Shown in pieces: positions 54,388-64,000 of a DNA stretch of 64,000 nucleotides. Below the pieces are notes generated by a model. It ran no database searches and had not been told where the DNA came from. It worked only from the letters and a program-made list of their open reading frames with translations. Both the position numbers and the translations under genes were made by a program. The DNA is from Trochalopteron elliotii (taxonomy: Eukaryota; Chordata; Aves; Passeriformes; Leiothrichidae): positions 1,990,929-2,054,928 of the forward strand of contig JANPWX010000215.1 of NCBI GenBank assembly GCA_024734555.1. The letters are read 5' to 3'. Positions within the stretch are counted from its first letter, which is position 1; every line of letters begins with the position of its first letter.

Positions 54388-54401
54388 TTTTTTTTTTTTT
54401 T
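54388..54401. repeat. T14 mononucleotide run
   Basis: An uninterrupted T run in intron 1. Confidence 0.85.
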
Positions 54402-55717
54402 AATGCAGAGTCTGATGATATGCTGCCAACACCACATGCTGGCTGCATTTGGACAGACAGATTCTATAATTTATAGTACTGCGACTACCAACACAGTAGA
54501 AGAGCACTGATGGACAAAACCCTTATTTTTGCATCTTTCCCAGCCATGGCAGGACTCCCTGGGTGCTGTATGACTTGCTGCCTGCTCTGTTTGCCAGCAA
54601 ATTTTCCCCTCCAGGAGTGCTATGGATCACCTTGACTGCTGTTTCTATTTAATGCTTTTGTCTTTCTTGGCTCCTCTTTCAGAGGTTGAAAAGAACATGC
54701 AAGGCAGTGTCTGCATCAAAGAAAATGGATTCAGGATATAGAAGAGATAAAATCAGAAAGGATTCTCAACATAATAAAACAAAACACCTGTGATTCAGAG
54801 GAATATAATGAAGTATCAAATATGCCTACAAATTATTTAATTCATAGATCAATTTTTTTATTTTCTAATAGCATAAGGAAGAGTGTAAGCCACTCTTACA
54901 GTGGAATTCAAAGAACTTCTGAATCTGAGGAACAAGTTGTTGAAATTTCTCAAATTAATAATGAAATATTTAAAAAATCATTAAAAAGTAATATGAATTA
55001 AACTAATTTATAAATTGCACGTTGTTTCTCCAGCTTTCCAGAGTACTTCAAACAGTGGAATACAGGCAAATCAAAGCATATAAAAGCAGGCTCTTAGTTA
55101 TATTTCTAGGTGTGCACATAATTATTAAGGCACTTAATAAAATGTAGGCCCTTTTATTTTTTTCCTCTCTTAACATCCATTGGGAAAATACATTCACACA
55201 TTTTCTGGATACTGTTCACAGTATGGTAATTAACATTATCCACCTGTTTTCAAATTTCTCTAAAAGTCATGAATGTAACACACATGACACAAACCTAGGA
55301 GTAACCATACCATTTTAAATTCTGACACCAACGTCACAAAAGGCAGAACACTTATTCATTGTTTCCCTAACAGCACTGTTACATTAGAACATCACAAATT
55401 CTAGAACAAAATATTTATTTTCCTTCAGCAAAGAGGAAGGTAAATTTTATACATTAGAAACCTGGTGAGTCTAAGACAAGGTCGTGTATTCCCTAACAAA
55501 AGTGTTGAATGCAACATGCTTTCCCAGTGCTGATGTGTTGTTCTCAGTGCTGGAATTCATGGCAGATTTAACACTACATTTTACTTGGTAGAGAGGTTAT
55601 TTGGCTGCTCTGTGCTTTTTTCTGTGCTTTAATATTGTGACAACTATAACAGACATTGACTCTTTTTTCCATTTTTTTATAAAGAGAGGGGCTAAAAAGT
55701 ATCTATTTATATGGTAC

Positions 55718-55731
55718 AAAAAAAAAAAAAA
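55718..55731. repeat. A14 mononucleotide run
   Basis: An uninterrupted A run in intron 1, followed by GAAAGGAAAA. Confidence 0.85.
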
Positions 55732-57650
55732 GAAAGGAAAACAAACATAAATTAAATGGTCTCAAAATTTTTCTCCTCTTTTTAATATAATGCTCCTTCT
55801 TCATCTGTCCTAGACAGCCAGGGCTGAGAACCTAATTCAATACTTACACTAAAAAAACGCTTAACCACCTTCTTATATTTGTCACTGTTTAATATTTATT
55901 TTGTTGCTCTGGCTGAACACATTCAATTTTTAAAATAAACTGCATCAGGATGCACACTTTTCATAACGCACTTCTGCCCAAAGTAATTTTACTGAACAGC
56001 AGCGTAACACCCTGAAAATTGCTATCTGCACCAAAGCTATCAAGAGCTTTCAGCGTGCAGTAGCAGTGCAACATGCTTTTCTGAAGTATATGCTGGCACA
56101 TACACAAACATGAAAGGCTGACAGGTCACAGTGCAGAACTATCTGGCTTTGTGTTGTTGTTATCACCTGGAAAGAAAACCTCTCCTTCAGGCTTATTATA
56201 AACTTAAGCTAATTCCCAAAATATTATTCAGTTTTGAAACAGTTCTTCCTTCCAAATTTCTTTAGCACAAATTCCTCTCACTGTTCATTTTCCCTCTACA
56301 CAGTGTAGCAGTAGCAGACAAAATGAATATTAAATGAATACACAAAAGGAATATTTAATTGAAGCAGCATGGTTTAAAGAAAAATAGAGCTTCTATGTTC
56401 TACAAAGCAATTACATTGCTTTGAGCTTCTAGTCATGTTGGAATAAATACTTCTGATATTGAATACAGTTTCTTCTAGCCAGCAGTCTGTTCACATATAA
56501 AGCTGGTTCATGAATGTTTCTTAGTTTCATTAGAGGTGGTGTTAAACCATCCTAACATACTCCTCACTTTGCTCTCCTTATGTTGGCTCTGCAGTCACAC
56601 TGCTGGCTGAACAGACAGATAACGCTCTTCTGACAAAATGATGATTCTCGTACATAGCAAACACTCTTGCAGGCTTTGTAAGCTGGATGAAAGGTTTTAT
56701 TAACCTTTGCTTGTATCTCTGCCACACATTTGGTTTGGTTTTCTTCTGATTACCCACAGTTGAAAGCTGCTCTGCCTCTCCCCTGTGAGGCAGCTGTATT
56801 GAGCAGCTATACCAGGCCGAAGACCTACCTACCCCAGCAACAAAGAACTGGAGTTTGAGAAGGCACAGAAATATGGTGACCATATGCAATGCCTTCCCTG
56901 GTACCCTCCCAGCTTCCCATCAATTCCAGCTCACACACCAGAGCAGACATGTTGGTACAAACTATCTCATATAAACAACACTTATACATGGGCCTCAGAT
57001 AAAGAAAATCCATGTGTTCTTCAACCACCTTCTAAGTAAGACCAGTTTTAGAACTCACATTAGAAATTCCTAAATTTACTGTTCTTTTTTTCATGCTACC
57101 AGAATGTAATGATAAAAATGTACAGAAATATCAGAAATGTAATGATAGAAAGCATATAGTTTGCACCTGTATTTTTCTTATGCAGAGGACAAAGAAAAAT
57201 GAAACAAAAACCAATCTCATGAACAGCAGGGTCAATTACAAGTAAATCCATGAAATCAGCAGTTACTCCCAATTATTATTCAGACTGTAATCATGAGTAA
57301 ATATTATCATTTTACAATGAAAGCCCATAATGTGGGCTTATATGTGTAACAAAAAAACATCACCATGAATTATTCTTATCTGTGTCCCTGTAGACTTTTA
57401 CAGCTCTGTCTCTGTCAGAATCTGATTTTAAGAGATAGGTTACTGAGAAAATCAATTCAGAATCCAATGCCTAGTAAAGAGGAGCATTTGATTTATATAG
57501 ATTAAGGTGAAGTTTTCTCCTTGGTTTGGAACAAAGATTCACTGTTTTCTTCCTATAAGCATTTTATATTCAATTTTCCCACAAATCTTAAAGCAAATTT
57601 TAACCAAACATTGCTGAGATAACATCTCACATAACCTGAAAATCTCACTG

Positions 57651-57724
57651 TAAATTAGTGCAAAACTCTGCATTTCCTCATATGGTTGACCATATGAGGA
57701 AATCCAGATTTTTGCACTAATTTA
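57651..57724. repeat. Near-perfect 35-bp-arm inverted repeat (hairpin)
   Basis: The left arm is 57651-57685 and the right arm 57690-57724, with a four-base spacer (ttga). The arms agree at 33 of 35 positions; the two mispairs are C57671 opposite C57704 and C57666 opposite T57709. The stem is mixed in base composition and contains the short palindrome ccatatgg. It has none of the terminal motifs of a transposon that I recognise. Either strand could fold as RNA into a 74-nt stem-loop about the size of a microRNA precursor, though the terminal loop is very small. Confidence 0.9.
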
Positions 57725-60700
57725 ACCAACAGTGGCTTGCCCTCCACTTTTCATAAAATGAATCCCAACTAGATCTATTGTGAACACACCACTAGTCCTT
57801 GTCATGACACTTCGGGCATCAGCATGTGTTGCAGCATCAGTTTCTTGGCAATGTTAGGTGAGTTTATTTCTGTGCAGTCTCATGTAATCTAATGCTTATT
57901 AGTCATATTGAATAGGTAACAGAGATTTTAAATCAGCTTAATTTCTATCATAAATAATTTTGCAATTCAGTTTGTTAAATGTGATTTTCTTTAGTACACA
58001 CAGACAGATGCCTTAAAAAGAAAAAAAAAAAAAGACAGAGTAATTCTGTTTCAATTTTCATCAAGACCAAGTGAATGCTTTTATTTTTCTGCCTCTGTTT
58101 CATTTTCTGCCCTTTGATTTCTTTCCCTTGCTCATCATAGCCTCCTGCTGTGGTGCTGATGGCCAGAAGTGCTAGTTGTGAGGCTGCTGCAACCACAGGG
58201 TACGTCCATCAGCACAGGCCATCATGCCTGTGCCAGCCCAGTGGTTTGTAATTCCAGGCTCTGCTTACATTAGCCAAGGGCAAACAAGTCAAAAACCTCC
58301 TCCACTGAGAAATGAAGAAATTCTCTTATACAGCTTTTCAGAAACTGGCTACAGCTTTTCAGCTAGGCTGCTAGAACCAGAAATCAGATATTAAATGTAG
58401 TATCTTTGCACACTGACTTATTTAAAAGGTCAGACTTCCTGGAAGGTATGATGTTAGACAAGGTAGCCAGAAGGTGGTTATAAAAAAACACTACAGTTCA
58501 GTTGCATAAAGTCATAAAGAGATTTAGGTACTCAGCCCCACTGCTAGCCTGCAGGATGATCTATGTACACCACTTCTGCCACCTTTCACTTCAGCTTCTT
58601 CAGTGTAAGGCAAGGACAACAAAATTAGTTTTTAAAGTGCATTAGAAGAATTAACAGAAAACGGTGTGCAATAAGTAAATAGCAGTAAGAACACATGTTC
58701 TGTCGTTTTGTCTACGGAAGCACACACTCAACATCTTTCCCTGGTGTTTTGCTCTAAATCCCAGTTGTGTTGAATGGTGTGTTTTAATAAAAAAGCAAGA
58801 AGCCCAGATGATAAACTGATACTTTTTCTTAAGCTTGACAGAAATCTTATTCATGGAGCACAGCATGTATACTTCTCATCTGTGTCTTCCCTCTGACTCT
58901 TTGGCCACAAGAGAGCTAATACAGATTTTCAAAGATCAAATAAGAAGGTTTCTCATATCTCTGGATTCTTTATAGCATTCTTTGCCACTAATGGAATGAA
59001 ATAAAATAGCAGATTTGACCTTAATGAATATCACTTAAATAATGCAATGGACCTGTCATCCTTTTGGCTGTCTTCTAATTCATTGGAGCAAAGAAAGTTT
59101 AATGAAATTGCATATACAGAACATTATGCAAAGGGTCAAATGTATATAATTCTCTTTATTTACCTTTAAATATTTCATTATTTAATTTGCCTCATTATTG
59201 GGCTGAAATAACAATTCAGTCATAGTTCTTTTGAAGTGCACTAAGACTTTATGTCTTGCTGAGATACATTCTCCCAAGCATATCCTATGTTCATTTATTA
59301 TTCATTATCATCTGCATTTTGCCAAATTCCTTTGAAACCCATTTTCCATTTTAAATGGCAACTTTCCCCTAAAACTGTGGTGCATTCATCATACAGACAT
59401 CGTGAATGCAAAAAACTCTGTGAATGCAAGGCAACTAACTCTTATGGACATGCTCAAAATACTGGTGCCACTGTGTATCAGACAAGAATAGATCTATATT
59501 AGTTTTGAAGAAATCTTATCAGGACCATATGATACTTGTCACTGCAAGGTATGCAAAATAGGCAATGTCTTCATCTGAGTGCCCTGTAATCAATCATTTT
59601 CATTCAGACATAATGTGGAGAAATAATTAGTTCAAGAAAGTGACTATTACTTAGTAACTTACTTCCATCTTGCAAATGTGTTGCAAAATTGTATTAAGCA
59701 ATTTTGTCTATTTTTGTGATATTGGAAAAATATCTAAAAAACCCTTTTGTGTAAGTACTTTTCTCAATTTTCATTTCAAAAAGAATATGAAATATTAGTG
59801 AAGGCAGTTATTTCAGTACCTCAGACTATAGAATAACATTGGCTTTTAAACAGAAACCCCCATTAATCACAGCAGGGACTGCTGCTTAAAAATACATGAA
59901 CTTGAGCTGATGTTATCGCACTGATCTATCACAAGAACCCAAGATGTCCTATTTAAAATGCAATGAATCACTATTACAGAAAAATTAAATGTACACAAGT
60001 ATTTTAAGGACTTCATCAGAAGAATACTCTCAGAAATATCAAGAAGATATCTTAAAATGCCTCTCATCCATCAAAGAAACAGAGACAGAAACACACCAAC
60101 CGACCTTTGCTTTAGTCTTCTCTCCTGGCACAAAACCCACTCATCTTTCCACTGCCAGTATTACCTTTGAATTTTAGAGTTACTTCAGAGAGGTTATTTT
60201 ATAAGTAACAGATGTTAAAAGATTTTTTGCTTTTTATCTTGACATGTAACTTTTTTCTTTAGCATCACCTTAAAGATTCTGTAGACTTGGAAGGATTTAT
60301 TTAATTACTATATTGGGAAACCTCCCAGTTAAAAGAAGATGAGAGGCAAAGAATGTATTAGGAGACTTCACATATACAAAGCTACACAGTATCAGGGCAA
60401 ACTGAATGTTTGATTCCAGAAAGGCAAAATCAAGAAACTGATTTTTGTATTTTCTAATAATCAACTTCTTTGAAAACTGTGTTAAAGCAGTGAGTTTAGC
60501 AGTGAGGAGTGTCATTGATCACTCCTCTGGTACTACTGTTTTGTCACTGCTGTCCTGTTAGATCCTCATTCAGCCTTCAAGAAACCTGAAAACCTTAGAT
60601 TTTCATCAGATGTTGTCAAAGTAAAATTTGACATAATATGTACCATGAGCTAGTAACCAGATATTTACCAAGGGAATTCTTTCAGGTTTAATTTTTGAAA

Positions 60701-61195
60701 GAAAAAAAGAAGAAATTTTATTTAAAAATTCTGACAATATGTAGGTCTGGCAGAATTCTTGTGGAGATTAAAAAAAAACACTCTAGAGGAAAGAGAAATT
60801 CTTCCAGAGAATTTAGCATAAAATAAAACATAGTAGGCAGGTGACAGTTTTAATTCCTATTAAAATAAGTAGAGAGAGGGAGAAAGGAAATAATCCTTTG
60901 GTTTCTGCTCTCCCAGAAAGCCAGCCACAATTCTAGAAGCTCATCCAATAAAGATGATAAACCACACAGTATTTCTTCTACCAAGCATACTTCTGTGAAA
61001 GGCATGCAAATGTACAGCAAGTAATATTCGCATTACTACAGGATTTTTAAAGGTACCCATTATAATTAACAAAGAGTGTTTTAAATCTGATCTTGACTGT
61101 TGCCAAATTCTCATGGTCAGCAGAAACTTAGGGACCATTTAATCAACTGCTGAGATAAAACTTGGCAGTACTTAATGTTCCACAAAATAGGAAGA

Positions 61196-61312
61196 CCTGA
61201 AGGAAAGGTGCAAAGAGGATGGAGCCAAGCTTCTTTCAGTGGTGCCTAGTGACAGGACCAGAGGTAACAGGCACCACCTGAAACAAAGGAAGTTCCCTCT
61301 GGACACTAGAAG
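61196..61312 (+). mobile_element. CR1 LINE, left part (split by an LTR)
   Basis: The segment contains the CR1 phrases gcaaagaggatggagccaag, cagtggtgcctagtgacagg and ggaagttccctctggaca, then breaks off at cactagaag. The missing continuation resumes at about 61965, on the other side of an LTR. The left boundary is approximate. Confidence 0.85.
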
Positions 61313-61964
61313 GCAGGTTTGGGCTGGAATAGAGTTAATTTCTTTCACAGTTCATAGTAGTTCACATGGGACTTTGTTTTGGATTTGTGCTGAAAATAGT
61401 GATAATCTAGAGATGTTTTCATTACTACTGAACAGTGTTGACACAGAGCCAAAGCCTTTTCTGCTCATTACACCACCCTACCAGCAAAGAGACTAGAAGT
61501 GCACAAGTAGTTGGGTGGGAAGACAGCTGGGACATCTGAACCCAGCAAATCCAAGGGACATTCCACACCACATGGCATCATGCTCAGCATTAGCAGTTGG
61601 ATTTTGACGACCCCAGTGAGTCCCTTCCTTCCCAATATATTCTATGATTCTGTGATGTATTATGGGGGAAGAAGAGAGCACAGAGTGTTCAGCGTCAGTA
61701 TTCCCAAGTAATCCTCACTTACGACCGAGCCCTGCTTTTATGGAGATGAAAAAACAACTTCCTGCCCATGGGAAGAGGTAAATTAATGAATTAGTTGTTT
61801 TGCTCTGCTTGTGCACAGGACTTTTGCTTTACCTATTCATCTGTCTTTATCTCAACCCATAAATTTTCTCACTTTTCTCTTTCTAACTCTCTCCTCCATC
61901 TCAACAGGGAAAGCAAGCGAGCTGCTCTGAGGGGCTTAGTCACCAGCTGGGGTTAAACCGCAAC
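61311..61964 (+). mobile_element. Solo LTR of an avian endogenous retrovirus, inserted in CR1
   Basis: The 5' part reads ggtttgggctggaatagagt, followed by ttttggatttgtgctgaa, gtgcacaagtagttgggtgg and ggacattccacaccacatgg. The 3' part reads ctttatctcaacccataaat and ends near agctggggttaaaccgcaac. These resemble a widespread class of bird LTRs that I know by pattern. There is no gag, pol or env sequence next to it, so it is a solo LTR left by recombination between two LTRs. The terminal TG and CA are degraded, so the exact ends and target duplication are uncertain; a short shared aag flanks it. The LTR family name is not certain to me. Confidence 0.78.
61596..61657 (+). mobile_element. Short CR1 3' scrap inside the LTR
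   Basis: About 62 bases starting gttggattttgacgacccca and ending ttctatgattctgtgatg match the extreme 3' end of CR1. They interrupt the LTR between catgctcagcattagcag and tattatgggggaagaag, where the LTR class normally runs continuously through an A/T-rich promoter-like stretch, as I remember it. This looks like a heavily 5'-truncated CR1 insertion younger than the LTR. Confidence 0.65.
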
Positions 61965-62163
61965 CGTCAAGAAACTCTTCTGTTGTGAGGGTGACTGAGC
62001 AATAGAACAGCTGCCCAGAGTTGATGGACAGTCTCCATCCTTAAGAGATATCCAAAAGCTGTCCTGGATAAATGACTCTACTTAGCCCTGTCTGAGCAGG
62101 ACATTTGGACAAGGTGACCTCCACTGCTCCCTTCCAACCTCATCTGTTCTGTGATTCTGTGAA
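61965..62163 (+). mobile_element. CR1 LINE, right part and 3' end
   Basis: The CR1 broken at 61312 resumes here with aagaaactcttctgttgtga, then gctgcccagagttgatggac and ggtgacctccactgctccct, and ends in ttctgtgattctgtgaaat. Joined in order with the left part, it corresponds to one continuous CR1 3' region. Confidence 0.86.
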
Positions 62164-63706
62164 ATACACATATCAATTTGAAACTCCAAAGTCACAAAGG
62201 CAGTATTTGGTTATGTATTTTCCAGAATCTCCTAAATTTTCTAAATTCACAATGCCAAAGCTTAAAGCACTATATGAAGCCTTAAAGACATTATGCATTT
62301 ACGAAAGTAGACAGCAAGAAAATGCTCTCTGTTAAGATTTGGAATCCATGAATCATAGGCCTTTTTATAAAGTCTGTACCTTTCTAGAAATGGCTATTTA
62401 ATTCCATGCCACAGATTCTGTATCAGAAAACTGACAGGAAGAACAATTTATTACGAAAACCATTTATAGGATTTAAAACTTAACTAACAGACAATCACCA
62501 TAAACTTAAATGTGGAACATGTACTCACACTTCATGAAATATTAACTACATGAGAAATTAATTCCTAAATGATTTTTTAATAATTATTACATCCAGTTGA
62601 GTAGAAAAAGAAATGTGACAGATACAAAATGGCAGAAAAAAATTAAAATTATACATTGAGAAGTCTTAATAATGCACTCTTTATGGATTACCACAAGTTC
62701 TAAATCTCATAGTTAAGCTTCATTGAGCAATGTATACTTATATTCATTCTTAAAATTCTTCCTCTCAATACTTAAAAATATTAGACAAATATAATCTCAT
62801 TTTCTAAAGAGTGAAGCATCAGTCCTTTTGCAAATTTGATTTAAGGGATAAAATTATTGAGATAATAATTTTCCACAGAATCTAGGTAATCAAAACTGCT
62901 GAAATGATGCTATGCTATCAAGTCAATTAAATTTCTAGGTAGGTAAATAGTTTACTTCACATTCTTCAATTTTGGTAATGATTGATTATACCTTAATGTC
63001 TTGTGTAACTTAAAACAGAACTTCAAGGAAGAGAGAAAGTCCAAGAGTGTCTTTTTATGGTATAATAATATTCAATTAAAGGCCCCACTCCTGAAGACAA
63101 CAGTACCTTAGTGGAAAGCTATTGCTGCACATCCTAAGAAGTCTCACTAAGCTAAATAACAAATCCTATCTTTTAAAGGACTGAGATAACATTATACCAC
63201 TCTAGCACAGCTCCTTTGGCTACATCACTTAGGAAATTAGAAATGTCATTCTCTATTTTAATTCACCTTCAGGAAAGAAGGTTAACTCATTGGCAAGGAA
63301 ATTTTAACAGGTCAGATCTTTCAAAATCAGTAATGAACTTCACTGGAGATATCTTTCCAATGGGATAACTTCAATTAAAACAGCCCTCACCAGAGATAAT
63401 GAGTAGAGAAGGAAGGTTAGTGTTGGACAAAGAAACACTGGCCCTCCTGCCAAATACGTGATGCAAAGATACTTATCAGCTTGAATTATGCTGAAATATC
63501 TTCAAAAGGCCCTGAAAAAGAGAAAGGTCATTTTGTCTCAAGGAGACTCTCTACAAAGGGGTAAGAGTGACTGAGCGTCTTTCCTAATAATTTTTAAAAA
63601 CTTATTAACATCTAAATGTTCACTGAGCTCAGAAACAAAGAATAAAACCTGTTATGGGAATTTCAATGTCACAAAGGACATGGACAGTAATCATATGGCC
63701 ACTGTT

Positions 63707-63737
63707 TATTTTTCTGGAGGATGTATTTTTCTGGAGG
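63707..63737. repeat. Short tandem duplication (17-bp period)
   Basis: The 14-base unit tatttttctggagg occurs at 63707-63720 and again at 63724-63737. This is a simple local duplication. Confidence 0.78.
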
Positions 63738-64000
63738 TAATTATCCATCCAGGCTACATTAGCAGCCATAAAATCTCTCTCATCTTCAGATGCACTATGG
63801 AAGAAGAAATGTGTTCAAGCAGAGACACATCAGAATTTCACCTAAGTCTCCATCATAATGTAAAATTTGAGTCAATTCCAATTTTACTTCAGAATTGGAG
63901 AAGCTCTTGCTTCCTTTTAAAATATAAAATTTATGATAGGATAACAACAATTGCCTCATGGGGAAGTATAATAAAAAAATTATAAATTAAATTCAGTAGC

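Larger units (their letters stand above)
1..64000 (-). other. THSD7A: THSD7A gene locus, internal part (exons 2-6 and flanking introns)
   Basis: The whole window appears to lie inside one minus-strand gene. Five exons spread over 27 kb encode consecutive TSP1 repeats that read as a single protein, and every split codon closes in frame. The peptide matches what I remember of human THSD7A closely, including the CDWHKELYDW, ECQVSEWSEW and GGGIQTREVYC stretches, and the human exon joins fall at the same residues. THSD7A is a large type I membrane glycoprotein of roughly 1650 residues with many TSP1 repeats, found on podocytes and endothelium and known as an autoantigen in membranous nephropathy. 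Both gene ends are outside the window. The paralogue THSD7B is the main alternative; the specific wording of the repeats favours THSD7A. Confidence 0.93.
48119..64000 (-). other. Intron 1 (partial, at least 15.9 kb)
   Basis: This sequence lies upstream of the exon 2 acceptor. No GC-rich first exon, signal-peptide frame or CpG-island promoter is visible, so exon 1 lies past base 64000. The region carries most of the recognisable transposable elements (CR1 at 48.8 kb, SINE at 51.35 kb, nested CR1/LTR at 61.2-62.2 kb) and a long near-perfect hairpin at 57.65 kb. The remaining stretches hold only short chance frames. Confidence 0.88.

Overview
The window is vertebrate nuclear DNA: AT-rich, intron-dominated, with short spliced exons and no long autonomous genes. 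The interspersed repeats are avian. They include CR1 LINE 3' ends, a tRNA-Ile-headed SINE with a CR1 tail (resembling the TguSINE1 family known from zebra finch), and a solo LTR of a type common in bird genomes. A bird, quite possibly a passerine, is the most likely source; this is inference from repeats recognised by eye.

The only protein-coding gene I can support is THSD7A (thrombospondin type-1 domain-containing 7A) on the minus strand. Five consecutive coding exons are present, in transcription order: 48118-47287, 31638-31390, 29793-29612, 23945-23790 and 21434-21231. By comparison with the human gene as I remember it, these are exons 2 to 6. All junctions use AG/GT and the split codons (G, S, T, A, G) close in frame. 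The 1623 coding bases give about 542 residues of tandem TSP1 repeats from near the N-terminus of the ectodomain. The signal-peptide exon and promoter lie to the right of base 64000. The remaining TSP1 repeats, transmembrane segment and cytoplasmic tail lie to the left of base 1.

Layout: 1-21230 is part of the intron after the 21231 donor and holds a CR1 copy at about 2.9 kb and a cluster of DNA-structure-prone sequence at 17.6 kb. 21231-31638 holds four small exons separated by introns of 2.4, 5.7 and 1.6 kb. 31639-47286 is a 15.6 kb intron with an unexplained CpG-rich island at 37.36-37.58 kb and an old CR1 at 45.7-46.1 kb. 47287-48118 is the large GC-rich exon. 48119-64000 is intron 1, with a CR1, the SINE, a near-perfect 35-bp-arm hairpin at 57.65 kb, and a three-layer nest (CR1 carrying a solo LTR that carries a CR1 scrap) at 61.2-62.2 kb.

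I found no operon-like cluster, CRISPR array, tRNA or rRNA gene, or new multi-gene system. The observations most worth checking are the 57.65 kb hairpin, the 37.4 kb CpG-rich island, the nested retroelements and the 17.6 kb non-B-DNA cluster.
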